Positions 1 through 11,987 of a DNA stretch of 64,000 nt are shown here, one piece after another. The translations under genes and the position numbers were made by a program. This DNA comes from Ascidia mentula (lineage: Eukaryota > Chordata > Ascidiacea > Phlebobranchia > Ascidiidae). Position 1 is the first letter of the stretch, and the number at the start of each line of letters is the position of its first letter. The stretch spans positions 14,025,001 through 14,089,000 of the forward strand of contig OX387202.1 in NCBI GenBank assembly GCA_947561715.1, in the 5' to 3' direction. Under the pieces are notes generated by a model. The model was given only the letters and a program-made list of their open reading frames with translations. It was not told the origin of the DNA and searched no databases.

Positions 1-116
1 AGCTCAGCTTGTTGACATTTGGAAAAATGTATTTCGCCTGAAGGCACCATCAGTTTCTGGGCGTTATTCTGCATACACATATGATAACAAGTACTTACAA
101 CCCTGCAATCACACAG

Positions 117-3100
117 TACGTGGACGTGCAACCGAACGATGGATTCGGTACGATTCTACCGCTGGAGACGATAGAGATCGACATAATCGTTGAAACGAAA
201 CGAGCACGTGTTTATGATTTCACGCTCACCTGCCGATCGGGTATCAACAGGGACTTCCCCATCCATTGCAGAGCGGTAGGGGTGCATCCCCCACTTGACC
301 TCAGCCACCAGGTGTCGTATTTCTCAATACTGTTTTTTACACAGTAATGTTTCTTCCAACGGCATAATACACATCGTGAAACCGCTGAGCTCCTGTAGCT
401 CAGTTGGTATAGAGCGTTGGGCTTGGTTAGCCCAGGGTCGTGAGTTCAAACCTCACCGGGAGCTTAAATTTTCAAATCTTGCTCAACTTGTCTGAAAAAG
501 TGGCTGATCCAGCTTGGCTGCAATGCCAAGCTGCGAAGCCTGTAAAACTATTGTTTTTTTATTTTTGAAGGCCTGATAACAGTTTTATGTTACAGGTCAT
601 CCATTTTGCTGCAACTGCTCTCGATGACGTATCGACCGCTCTGCTACACGTGGTCAACGCTCATACGAGTGCAAACGAATTTACTCACCCCGTACCTCGG
701 ACAGGTAACTGTTTATAGCTCTTTGAGTCTCCACTTTAACTTTGCATATTTTTCACGATGTATATTTTCATGTTGTTTCCTTTTCTGTCTGAATCCTCAT
801 CATAGGTTCAATAAACTCACTGTTAATGTAGCTTCAACCCGGTCTGATCCTCTTTCCATCAAATACTTTACATTTCCAGGTAAAGGCGAAATTGTTCCGG
901 TCGGCCCGACTTCATTTGAGTTCGTTGTTCCCGAGGACGCCCCGATATTTGTCACTCCTTGTGTGGGAACTGTTAAACCAGGAGAGGTGAGGTTATTAAA
1001 CGGCTTTGTTACATCGATTTGAGCTTTTCAACGCCAATACAACGTGGCTTAACGTAGACATCCAATATATATTTTTATAGTGAGCTGAAAACAGGGCGAC
1101 TGTTTCGACCAAGCAAGTCTAATCCGTGCAGCTTTGGTGTCTATTTAGCTGGAAAGATCGTTATAGATCACAGCATAGCTGCACGGATTGAGACCTTATA
1201 GAAACATTATTGGCTATATTGCTTGTACATGATTTTTTGTTAATGTGTGTGTAGTCCACGTAAGCCTGCATTATGAGTAATAAAATACATCTGTATGACG
1301 ACGTAAATAGTCCGCTAAAAACCGCTGCGAAAGAAATCATGCGATCGCGGTTGTAACCCATCCATGTATGACGTCACAGAAATGTCACGTGACGCTTGAA
1401 TTCGCACCGAAACTGAGCGACGCGGATGTGCGGAAGGAAGCGGTCCACGTGATGCAGGAACAAAGGGAGGAGAAGGCGCGAGAGGAACAGGAGAGGATAC
1501 GTCGGGAGCAGGAGGAGCTGGTTGCTAGGCAACAGGAAGAGGAGAAAGCCGTAAGACAGAAAATGCGATATGTTTTTTCCCTAAATCGTTTCTGTGGAAT
1601 TGTTTTTGTTTAACTTTTTTGATTTCGTCATATTGAAATTATTTTTTTTTTTTACCGTCGCTTTGACCTCCTTTTGGAACACCAAAATTCCTTGCGCGCG
1701 CAAGGATCCAGTATACAGTTTCGATAAATGGATTCCATCGAATTATTTGCCTAGTATACTAAGGCGATAGCATTTTATTCAGCAAAATAATTTATTTTCA
1801 AAACAATTACGGAGAAATCCGGTACATGCTACGAACGTGGCTTCGACTGGTTTTGGTGACGTAGCTATACCTGTGCATTTTTTCACTAACCTCACGCAGT
1901 TCCGTCTGATTGTGGCCTCCTTGTTTAGGTGAAAGGTAAGAAGACTCCAAAAACTCCGTCAAAACCTAAAACAGGAGACTCGTCAAAATCGGCCAAAAGT
2001 TCGGCTAAGTCAGCTGAGAAGTTAGACCAGCCTTTACCTACCCCAGAAATGATAGATGAGAAGTAAGACGTTTATATAAAATCTCATAATAGATCATTGC
2101 AATCTACAGGAAGAAACTTAACCTTTTGTAACCTTGCAGTTCCACAGCATACAAGGCAGCAGCAGCGTCGTTGACCCGAAGTTACCCCGGTAACTTTAGG
2201 TCATTCACGATACCATGCTTTGTGGCAACCGGCAGCTGTTCGGATAGCGTAGAACCGTCTACACTTAACTTCAAGTGAGAGTTACATCATTCCTGTGTAA
2301 AAATTAAGAACGATTTCAAGAGTTTTTAATTTTTGTTTCGAATCTATTCTTTAGAGTAAGAAACTATATTTCCACCAAGAACCGTTGTGAATTTAAACTT
2401 TAGAATGTATTTTTGTTTATTTTAGTAACGCGAACACCTTATATCTGGAAGTACATTGTCCAACCATTAAACCACCTGTTGTTATTATTTCCAACCACGG
2501 TCACAACCTCACGGATTTCGGTCAGGTTTCTATTGGTCAAAACACGATTAAACCAATCAGCATCCAGAATATATCGGACCATCCGATCGAGGTACGGATT
2601 TGCGGTAAATTGTTCATAAAGATGACATCGAATAAATTCCATTGGCCAAGATGGCGTTGTCGCCGTGACTAGACTAAAGTCAAAAATGGTTTTCAACCAT
2701 CTCGCTTCCGATGAGGTTCGAACTCTCGACCCCCAGCAAATTATGCACGTTCTTTTTCTTCGCGTATTCACTCATGCGGAAAACAGCATTGGATACATAA
2801 GAAGCTTAGATTGTTTTCGTAAAATGTTTTTGAGTGAAAATTCGTAATCTGGGTACGGCCTACGCGTTGTTTGCAATACCGCCTTAACCTTATGAATTAA
2901 CAACATAATTTAAGCGTTACTAAAACTATCTATATCAATTATCGCCTAATTGGCCATGCAATTCTGATATACTTCTGTTTGTGCTTACAATGTACATAGA
3001 TGGAGTATACGATGTTATGTATTTCGGTATTTCAACCCAATAATTTGCAAAAAATTTCATAGTTGACGTTATCTGTGCTGGACACGAACGGACCTTTCCA

Positions 3101-6100
3101 AGTACTAAATGCTCTCAGAATGCTGAAGCCAGATGAAACCCATACGTTACTTGTTTCGTTTACTCCTACCGCTGGCAAAGTGGTGAGTATTACTTGTGAG
3201 AAACCGAGTTTCGAAACTCAAAACAGTTTTGAGCACACTTGCATTAGATCCCGAGCTATTCCCGGCCAGTTTTGTTTTTCTGTTTTTTGTGGGTGAATTT
3301 GCCTGCACGGAAACAGCGTTTGTAGTTAAAAACAATAATTGCTTGAAAAAACCTACCAACTCCAATTTAAACCTCACTACCCGCCTTCTATCTCAGTTTT
3401 ACGAGGTTCTGAAAATCGTCAGTACTTCTTCCGTCCTGGACGTGTGTTTGACTGGAAAAGGGGTAACCCCCGTGATACACCTCTCGCCGGAAGGTGGCGC
3501 CATAGACATGGGTCACGTGCTAGAAGGGGAAACTTCACAATCTATGTTCACGGTAAATATGTTCAATGTATCCGTATGTGCATTTTGCTATGCTGTCAAT
3601 ACAAACCTGTTTTTACTCTTATTTTCGTTGAATAAGTTGTATTTTGGGTTGTGGCTTTTGACTGAGTTCCACAATTTGATACGTGTTTGCACCAGTTGCC
3701 TATTTTTTGTTCCGGAATACTATACTAGGCACTATAATAACAAGCAAGGAAAATAAACACGTGTTATAAATGAATACAAATTTCCGCGCTGATTTTTAAC
3801 GCAAGCATAACATATGGAAAACAACTGTGGTGCAATGTTACGTCGCGTTAATAGCAAAACTGTGTTCTCAGTTGGAAAACAAGTCGTCTCTTGCTGTTAA
3901 ATACAGTATCAGAATGGACAGCGCAAGTTTACTGAAACACGAAAATCAACAACAACTACCTGAGTTTATTAGAAGAGACGGAAGGCCGGCGAAAGCTCTT
4001 GTTGGTAAATTCCGTCAATATACAGTAGAAACCGTCACGATATTGTTGGGTGTTGTTTTTTGTCGTTTGGCCATTTTAGCAAAAGAATTTGACCAAAGAT
4101 GGTTAAAAACAAATCAAATAATATTAAACACTTGTCTGTTTGTGTACCTTTCCTTCTTAATTATTTTTTTTTTGCATAATTAATTATTTCAATACAAGGT
4201 CCCCAAAACTACAATGGTTCGTGTGTGTTCGACTGCGTCCCGTGCGAGGGTGAAATAAAAACGGGGGAAACTCACGAAATAGAAATCACCTTCAATCCGG
4301 ACCACGAGAGTCGCCACTTCTCGGATGGGGCAAGGATCGTGCTCTTTAACACAGTAAGTTGGACCGGATTACATCTATGATGAGGCAAAATCCCTTACTG
4401 ATATTTACTTTATTTTGAGCCATTTTTGAGACCCAAACACTAATGTCGAAAATATATTTAGAAAACCATACATGTTAAGTAGAAGTTGTACTTCTTTTTT
4501 GCAGTTGCAAAATAGCTGTGCCAACTCTAATGCTATGAACATTCAGGATTAGGCATTTCTTTATTAACAGCCTCTTTAGAATAAGCAGTATTTTTTTCAA
4601 AGAATAAGCGGTATTGTTTTGCAAATACCTGCAGCACACTGACGTATTTCACCAGTTTGTGATTTAATATCACAGGAAGAAGCTCACGTGATTCACGTGA
4701 CAGGAAAGGGTCACGATCATATGATGTACGTCGAGGGAAACGACCCACTGGATGTCGCTGTTGAGTCTCTAGCCATTGACCGGAAGCCAGTTGAGGAAGC
4801 GGCAGGTAAAGTTTTTATATATGATTCCAACCATACGCCATTGCCACAAATCTTGTGTTTAAACTTCTCCAAGGATGCTTTTCGAATTAGAGGTCCAATA
4901 CCATTGTGAGTGCATAATAATGTGAGGACGATTAGCAAACGCCCGATAAAGTTATGCAACACAATGGAAGTTAAACCTTGCGTTTTATTTATTTGAAAGA
5001 CGACAAAAATTCATGCCATCACCACAAAAAAAAAAACCTTTTGTGTGCTTTAAGACATTTCGATTTTGATCAATAGACAATCACTGACTCAGACAAAACA
5101 GTTCCTAGAATTGACCTCAATTCAACTTCAATAAAGAGTAAAAATAGGACATGTGCAATTAAGTAATCTATATAGATGCGAATTTGAAACACAAACGTAC
5201 TTTTCAGCAGAAATGTAACAGATTTCCTCTCCGAAACCTATCTGTTTGCTTAGTTTTGATTTACACATTTTCTGTACCTGATTTTGGTTGACACACATTT
5301 TATTTATTACGTCACAGAGGCATTGGCACCCGCCAAGAACATTCTCCTTTCTTTCACAAGTCACGTGTCCGACGAGGGATTTACGGAAGCAATCCGAACT
5401 TTGGTCATTGGCTGCTTAAAGAGCAACGCATTCGCTGGACGCAAGGTATTGCCGATTTTTCAGCACGTCCGAAAGCTTACTTGAGGACTGTTTGTAAGCT
5501 TTAAGTGAGCTTGAAGTTACCAGCAAGCAATAAAATGTATTTCTAATCTGAAAGGAATTTCAGACGTATTGTAAATCCCTTTTTTCGGTCTTCTTGCATC
5601 ATTAACGTAGATATTAAGGAAAATAAAACGTAGTCGAAACTTTGGAAAAATAAAATCAACGTTTATTTGTGCAAGAACGTCGATTCCTTGGAGACTGGAG
5701 TTGCCTAGAAAGTTCTATGTTTTTTTTAATGTCTCTGTCCAAAATCTTTTTCTGTTAACGCAAGTTTTCAACAAACGCTGGTTAGATAGACACACAAGAA
5801 CTTTCTTGTGCTTAGCTTAGAAAGCCAGCTTAGATAGACACACAAGGATTTTGTCTTACACTTTGGTTACTTGAACTGTAGTAACGTTTCATGACCTCCT
5901 TTTTTCCCTCAGAACGGCGAGTGGATCGTCGATAACGTCCAATCAGCGCAGAGCAAAGGGTTTGTGGCTGATCCCCTCAAAGGAACAGTGGACGTTGATG
6001 GAACAAAGGACCTGACATTCACGTGGAACCCACCAGAAAACCATGACGTCAGTCGTAATAAAAAGTTAACTTTTTACATATAAGGTTTCTTGGCAGAAAT

Positions 6101-6483
6101 TGAAATTTAATCTGTCTTGCGAGTCCTTTGCTGGACAATACAGCAAAGCATTAGATGTTATACGTAGTAGAAATTTTACCAATAGTTAACATTTGTCCAA
6201 ATACAGCATAAAATCCTTGCTATCTGCAAATAGTAAATAAAAAGTTTAGGTGCTGACTACACAGAACAAGAAAGCCAAAGCTAAAATGTTGGACAAATAT
6301 AGCAGATGTCTCAAACACTCATTTTTGGAAAATTTTTTTTTAAATTATTAGTTGCCAACAAGCTTTATCTCGTGCTTTTTACAGCCGAGCACTCCAGTTG
6401 AAACGTCAGTGCTATTGACGCTGAAAGGTGACGTCACTATGACGTACAACGTCATTCTTACCGGCTTGGTTTCGTTCAAGTAA
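117..6483 (+). CDS. CFAP74: CFAP74-like cilia/flagella-associated protein, C-terminal part (15 exons, 5' end outside window)
   Basis: Exons read as 117-311, 596-704, 880-986, 1380-1550, 1929-2062, 2140-2274, 2426-2591, 3063-3182, 3397-3552, 3872-4004, 4199-4353, 4676-4805, 5318-5445, 5913-6047 and 6385-6483 (TAA). Every junction has AG/GT sites and the phase is continuous throughout. The product shows several Ig-like ASH/MSP-type beta domains, for example 'DGFGTILPLETIEIDI', 'CRAVGVHPPLDLS' and 'GPTSFEFVVPEDAP'. Between two of them sits a highly charged E/R/Q-rich helix (exon 4), followed by a Lys/Ser/Pro-rich linker (exon 5). This order and wording match my memory of vertebrate CFAP74, a central-apparatus protein of motile cilia; the identification is from recall, not a search. 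Bases 1-116 look like intron, with an in-frame stop upstream of the 117 acceptor. A candidate poly(A) signal AATAAA lies at 6522. A ciliary role is inferred from the family. Confidence 0.87.
389..463 (+). tRNA. tRNA-like sequence, possible tRNA-Thr(GGT) or tRNA-derived pseudogene
   Basis: It lies in the first visible intron of the CFAP74-like gene, on the same strand. A cloverleaf can be drawn: a 7-bp acceptor stem (389-395 with 457-463, one G-T pair), D stem GCTC/GAGC, anticodon stem TGGGC/GCCCA, and T stem GTGAG/CTCAC with loop TTCAAAC. The loop TTGGTTA would give anticodon GGT (Thr). Two points are against a working gene: position 37 would be T instead of a purine, and there is one extra base between the D stem and the anticodon stem. 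A tRNA pseudogene or SINE head is therefore quite possible. Confidence 0.5.
1085..1205. repeat. Decayed copy of the hammerhead-bearing foldback element
   Basis: In intron 3 of the CFAP74-like gene. The left arm, read on the minus strand, keeps GCTGCA, a 13-base stem-II hairpin and GAAACAG, but the core reads CGGATTA where CTGATGA is expected. The right arm restarts with GCTGCACGGATTGAGACC and then loses similarity. I read it as an old, inactive relative of the elements at 16571, 21331 and 55503. Confidence 0.55.
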
Positions 6484-7635
6484 AGGCAGTTTATTCTTGC
6501 TTGTTTTTGTTTTCTACGTGTAATAAACGTTATTTTTCACAGAAGTACATGCTTGTTGTTGTTTTTGTGCCAGGATTTGGGTAAGGTTGTATGAAGAAGA
6601 TTTTCTCAACCGGGGGGTAATTTCCCATCAGGAGAATGTATTTGTAAGGGAGGAATTTGGTCCAAAAAGGATTTGACCATAGAGTCTAAAACGTTTATCA
6701 ACTGCTTAGTTACTCAGCATAATATTAGGCTACTAATCTTAACATAGCACATACAAACTGATTTTCCATTTTAGTTCTGCTTTGCGACCTATGTGTCAGG
6801 TGTTAGCATAAAGCTTGGTCTTAGCAATATTAATTAGCAATTGTCAAGAAAATCCATATTGATTAGTGACACTGCCATATATCTAACTCCTGATAAAAGG
6901 CTACTCTCTAACCCAAAGTTAATCCATCAGTTTTAATACATAAACAACAGTCGCACGAATATTAACAATAAAACGTTACAAACCACGCGTACTAAAGTCT
7001 CTGTCTGTTCGAATCCTCTGTCTGTTCCAAACCTCGAATGTTAGAATAATCTTTTACCCTATGGTATGTGGCTTATATAAAAAATGCATACAGGGTCATT
7101 TGAGTTCGGATTACTCCGTTTGAAAAGACAGCTTGTTGCTGGAAGTTAGTCACAAAATAGGACGACCGGATATTTAGTTGTCTTTCGTGCAAACGAATGA
7201 ATAGCACGCTCGCCGTAAATAAGTTGACAAGTTCAAAGCGTGATTGTTATCCGACGCTAATAAAAACACGATTGATGCCACAAAAACACAACATAATATA
7301 TGAGAAATATGACGGATACATATATACTGGGTAGGGACGATTTTGAAAGAAGATTGTCAAAAGACGGACAAACAAAAATGTCCGAAGTGTAAAAAGCTGG
7401 GCTTTTCACACTGAAAAAGTGGCGTTTTGAAGAGGGCTAAAGCAAACATTTAACTGACCAGACAATCCAATTGGGAACGGTCGCGTAGGAAAACAAGACT
7501 TGGACTGGTCAGCTTGAGTACGCACAGCTCCCTTTAGTGACTTGCTACGCAGCCCAACTCAGCTATACCAAAGTAACTCAAAGAGAGCAAATTAAGCTTG
7601 TATAGTTTGCTGCTTTCCTAAGACAAATACTAAAA
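6484..7635. other. Intergenic region between the CFAP74-like gene and sulfotransferase 1
   Basis: AT-rich sequence with no coding exon that I can support. The first ~200 bases after the stop hold the CFAP74 3' UTR and are re-found, diverged, at 11.28-11.50 kb. The last ~130 bases upstream of the sulfotransferase ATG match the region upstream of copy 2 (11.86-11.99 kb), so they are part of the duplicated unit and may hold the shared promoter. Confidence 0.6.
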
Positions 7636-10413
7636 ATGGATAAAGCCAAGCCCAATGTAAAACATATGGCCGACCGATTCATTGGCCCTGGTTTGGAATT
7701 AGTTGAAGAAAAGGACAGAGTGTATATTGATGAATACAGACAGTACTACATCAATGATGTTATGAATGCTTCGACAGTTAATGCGGTTGATGGTTACAAC
7801 TTTTTGCCCGGGTTTGATGGTGCTCCAGCAAAATATGCATACGATCAATTGGAGTTTAAGAATGGAGATGTGGTGGTATCAACATACCTCAAATGCGGTA
7901 AGATACTGTTATAAAGAAATAGTGTGAATAAACATCAATTTACTATTGTATATATGTGCAGCTACATGTTGCTGCTCACAGATTGCTACTCTATTTTATA
8001 AAAACTAACTTATAAAGTTACTTAAGGTAGCTTTCTATCTTGAAGGTACGACTTGGGTAACGGCGATAGTAAAACAGATTATATACGGTCGACAGCCACA
8101 ACTTCTAGAAAAGTCGGTGAAAATGAACCAGTTTTACTCGTATTTGGAGTTTGGGCCAGGTATGTAATAATATCCTAATTTTGAACAAGGCACGAAATTT
8201 TAGTGCATATTACCAATACCAAACCATTGGAGTGCTGGGTTTGTTTTTCTAGACCTTGCGTTAGCGTATAACGTATAAACACTTATATCTTGACCACAGT
8301 TTGAATAAAGCCGCTCTTACAGTGGACATAAGAGCTCTCTTGGCACTGTTGTTTTTGGACTGTTTAAACTAGCCGGACAATCAGCCACGAAATCTGAACA
8401 GAAAGCATATGATTAACAATTGATACTTCAACTTTTCTGCCATTCACGCACTGCGCCAAGACAGCTATATACATGTAATGTAAATACAGATCATCATATC
8501 TCCAGCACATTTCAGTAAAACTGCTGTAGTTGCATTTATGTTAGTGACCTTGCAGTGATCCTACGTGACTTTGTAATGATTAACATTCACTCACGTGAAT
8601 TTGTAGTTTCCAAATATCGGGTCACGGAGAACATTGAACTGCCTCGCAAAGTTTACGGGACCCACCTACCTGAACCTTTGGTCAACATGGATAAACTCAA
8701 ACGAAAGGGAGTGAAGGTTTGTTCTGTCTGCCAATCTCGACGTGAATGCAACTAGATGCCAAGAAATTCTGTTAGTTAACACAAAACAAAACAGAACTGG
8801 TTACGTTTCCTGTATTTTTTACAAAACACGCATTCAGTTTGACTGGTTGTCAGGCACATGGCAATCAGCTGTCCCTAAAGGCAAAATTACTAACATGTGA
8901 CCATACTTGTTGTAAAGTAAATTTGCTTGCTCAGGCAATATGCATCAGATATTTTGTTTTTGCATCAAAACTGGAATCAAAAATGCAAATTATTTTTTAA
9001 AACCTAATAACAGAGTTAACCACCTTTTAATTTAAAACCTGTCCACTTTATTTTTCAGGTGGTTTGCGTGGTTCGAAACCCGAAAGATCGAGTTGTCTCC
9101 TTTTACAACTTCATTAAAGGTTTTCCCTACTTTGAGAAAGAGGAATTCAGATCAATATTTCCGAAAGAGGAAAAGGATTTCTATGATAGCTGCTTTCGTG
9201 GTACGCATTGTTTGACCGGAAAATACTTTTACACCGGGTCACAAAGCTTTCGCCAAACTTGATCCACATACAAGCCTATAAAGCATAGAAATCTGTGCGA
9301 ATATTAAAGCTACGATTTCGTGTAGTAATTGAACTCAAATATATAACCAAAAATAACAGGTGTTCACACCTAACCAATAAAATCCGCACAGATTTCTGTT
9401 TTACACAGATTTATTTGTGGATCAAGTTAGGCGAAATCTTTATGACCCTGTGTAGTAATATTTTCCTGTATGAAAAAAGTAATTCAAATAACGGTAACTT
9501 GTATATTTACATGTTGTACCCTATACAGCGGAAGCCAAAAGTATTGTGGGCATTGTGGATGATTATATGGATAGTTTGAAATCTTGGTGGAAACACAAAA
9601 ATGAGGAAAATGTTATGTTTGTCGTTTACGAAGAACTGAAAAAGGTACTATTAGTTTAGTTTTTTATCAACATAATCATAAACACAACCGTGTGAGCAAT
9701 GCTTTCGTAGCTTATCATGTATAGAAATAACATAAAACGCTAAACCTGAAAATTAAGTGGCAGTTGCAAAGCATTTGAAAGTATTTCAGAGGCTAATTGG
9801 CACGCCTGTTAACAAATAATGGAAGTCATGAACTCGAGTGCACTGGACATCAGTACCTCAGCTCAAAGTTATGGGGATAATTTATTTTTTTATTTTTTAC
9901 AAAATACCCAGAAATAGTTTCAATTAATTTTTAGATGACATAATTTGCAATAAACTCGAAAGCTCTTGGGACAAAAAAAAAAGATAAATAAGGAAAAAGG
10001 AGCTTTTTTGCCAGAAGAGTATCTGAACTATTAGATCGGTTGTCGCAGAAATGATGAAATGTAACTTGTTTTGTTGTACAGGATCCTCACGCTGAAATTA
10101 AAAAGCTCTCTTCGTTTCTCGGAGTGACATTGAACGACGAAGAGATAAACGCCATCGTGGAGAAAACATCTTTCTCAAAGATGAAGAAAGATGCGGAAAC
10201 CTCAGGAGGAGAGAAAGAGTCGCCCATCAAAATGTTTAGGAAAGGTAAATGATGGCAACATCCTTTTTTTAAATACGGTTATAAGAAATATGACGTTGGT
10301 CAGGTCAAGTCGGTGAATGGAAAGATCATCTGACGGTCGCACAATCTGAACACGTTGACCAAAAAGTCAAGGACATGTTGGCCGATACTGGGATCAAGTT
10401 TATCTACGAATAA
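7636..10413 (+). CDS. Cytosolic sulfotransferase, tandem copy 1 (7 exons, 338 aa)
   Basis: Exons: 7636-7897, 8046-8159, 8607-8716, 9059-9200, 9529-9644, 10082-10244, 10304-10413 (TAA); 1017 nt with continuous phase. It is a SULT1-type enzyme, which in this family transfers sulfate from PAPS to small hydroxyl or amine acceptors in the cytosol. Family marks: 5'-phosphosulfate loop CGTTW split across exons 1/2, the THLP segment with the catalytic His (exon 3), RNPKDRVVSFYNF 3'-phosphate-binding segment (exon 4), and the C-terminal FRKGQVGEWKDHLT PAPS loop split across exons 6/7. The loop reads YLKCGTTW: Pro of the usual YPKSGTTW is Leu and Ser is Cys. Copy 2 keeps the Pro. The start is set by alignment with copy 2; copy 1 carries four extra residues near the N terminus. 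The acceptor substrate cannot be told from sequence. Confidence 0.88.
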
Positions 10414-10829
10414 CTGAATTTTTTTGGATTGCTTATTATAAAGTCGTTCTTTCACCGCAGAAATCGAAATACATCACTCACTACCTGCATTTGTCTGTTA
10501 TTGGAAACAATATTTGATGTACGTGGTGTGATCATTTAAAGCATAAATGCTAGTTCTTGGAGCAGTATCGAATTGCCGTATTTGCATGACATAAACAGGA
10601 GAAACAAATTGTGACACTTTTGCGTTTTCGAATAGAACAACTCGTTTGGCAGATATAGAAATATGAATGATAATGAGTTATCCCAGACTGTTCCAAAAGT
10701 TACCGTATTTTTGTTTTGACATGAACATAAATTTAATTAAAAATCGTCAAGCGTATACATGTTTCCACGATTGAGAAGAAACACAATGGCCCATATACGA
10801 ATACCTACGACAACATCTCGGAGTTTGGC
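10414..10829. other. 3' flank of sulfotransferase 1
   Basis: AT-rich 3' UTR and spacer. The first ~170 bases match the region after copy 2 (from 14467). No exon, RNA gene or named repeat was found here. Confidence 0.5.
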
Positions 10830-11400
10830 TTCATAATTCAGTCCATCAAAAATTTGCAACAACAACTGCACGCGGTCACGGACTTACACCCCTGCCATTA
10901 CACAGTACGTAGACGTGAAACCAAACGACGGATTCGTTACGATTCTACCGCTGGAGACGGTAGAGATCGATATAATCGTCAAAGCAAAACGAGCACGTGT
11001 TTACGATTTCACGCTCACCTGCCGATCGGGTATCAACAGGGACTTCCCCATCCATTGCAGATCGTAAGGGGTATTTTTACGTCACATTTCATCCATTTTT
11101 GCTGCAACTGCTCGTGATGACGTAACCACCGCTCTTCTGCACGTGGTCAACGCCCACACGAGTGCAAACGAATTTACTCTTCTGTACCTCGGACAGGTAA
11201 CTGTTTATAGCTTTTTGAGTCTCTACTTGGCTCTTTATTAACTTAACCATTTGCTGGACTTACTTACTTGACGATGAAAGGTCACGTCACTCTGACGTAT
11301 GCAACGTCATTCTTATCGGCTTGGTTTCGCTCATGTAAAGGCAGTTTATTCTTGCTAATTGTTGTTTTCTACGTGAAATAAATGTTAATTTTCACTGAAG
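10830..11400 (+). pseudogene. CFAP74-like gene fragment duplicated with the sulfotransferase unit
   Basis: 10905-11063 matches the exon at 117-311 of the CFAP74-like gene, including its cacag acceptor. 11085-11197 matches the next exon (596-704) with its donor. 11275-11340 matches the end of the terminal exon (6420-6483) and continues into the same 3' UTR. The ~280-base intron between the first two exons is reduced to a few dozen bases, the twelve intervening exons are missing, and the first exon piece runs into a stop in what was the intron. This is a dead, internally deleted copy of the upstream neighbour, carried along when the sulfotransferase gene was duplicated. Confidence 0.85.
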
Positions 11401-11987
11401 TAGACACAATGTAGTGCCAGGATTTGAGTAAGGTTGTATGAAAAAGATTACTTGCAGGATTTAAATCACACTTGTGTTCATCAATATGCGCCAATTAAAT
11501 TCCCCACCGGGTGGATTTGTGTTGCAAGGGAAAAATTTCGTTTAAAAAAGGGTTGTACATGTTTATGTACTAATACTAAGAGAATAAACTGAACAATTGA
11601 TAAAACGTTTTGACACTAGAATCTAAAATGTTTGCTTCAATTGCTCAATTTCTGCTCTTTGATATTACTATTATAAACATAAAATTTACAAACCGAATTT
11701 CCTGTTGGGTGACTTTGAGTATCGTGTATGGAATATAAAAAGTTGGGAAATACTGTGTTACACCAAAGTCATTCGTAGTGCCTGTTATGCTCATACTATT
11801 CATACTACATAGGCCTAGAGTATACACAGGAGAGCTAGCGGCTGGTAGTAAATATGCTTTACAGCTTGAGTACATACAACTCTTCACACTAGTGACTTGC
11901 TGCGCGGCACAACTCAGCTATACCAAAATAACCCAAATAGAGCAGATTAAGCTTGTAATTTGCTGCTTTCCTTATTGAAATACTAAA
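11401..11987. other. Spacer upstream of sulfotransferase 2
   Basis: No coding exon supported. The part next to the ATG (from about 11860) is similar to the sequence upstream of copy 1 and is the likely shared promoter/5' UTR region. The rest is AT-rich and featureless to the eye. Confidence 0.5.

Noticed and set aside
3827-4183. 118-codon ORF covering 3872-4004
   Set aside because: Only the exon of the CFAP74-like gene inside it is real; the rest reads through introns.
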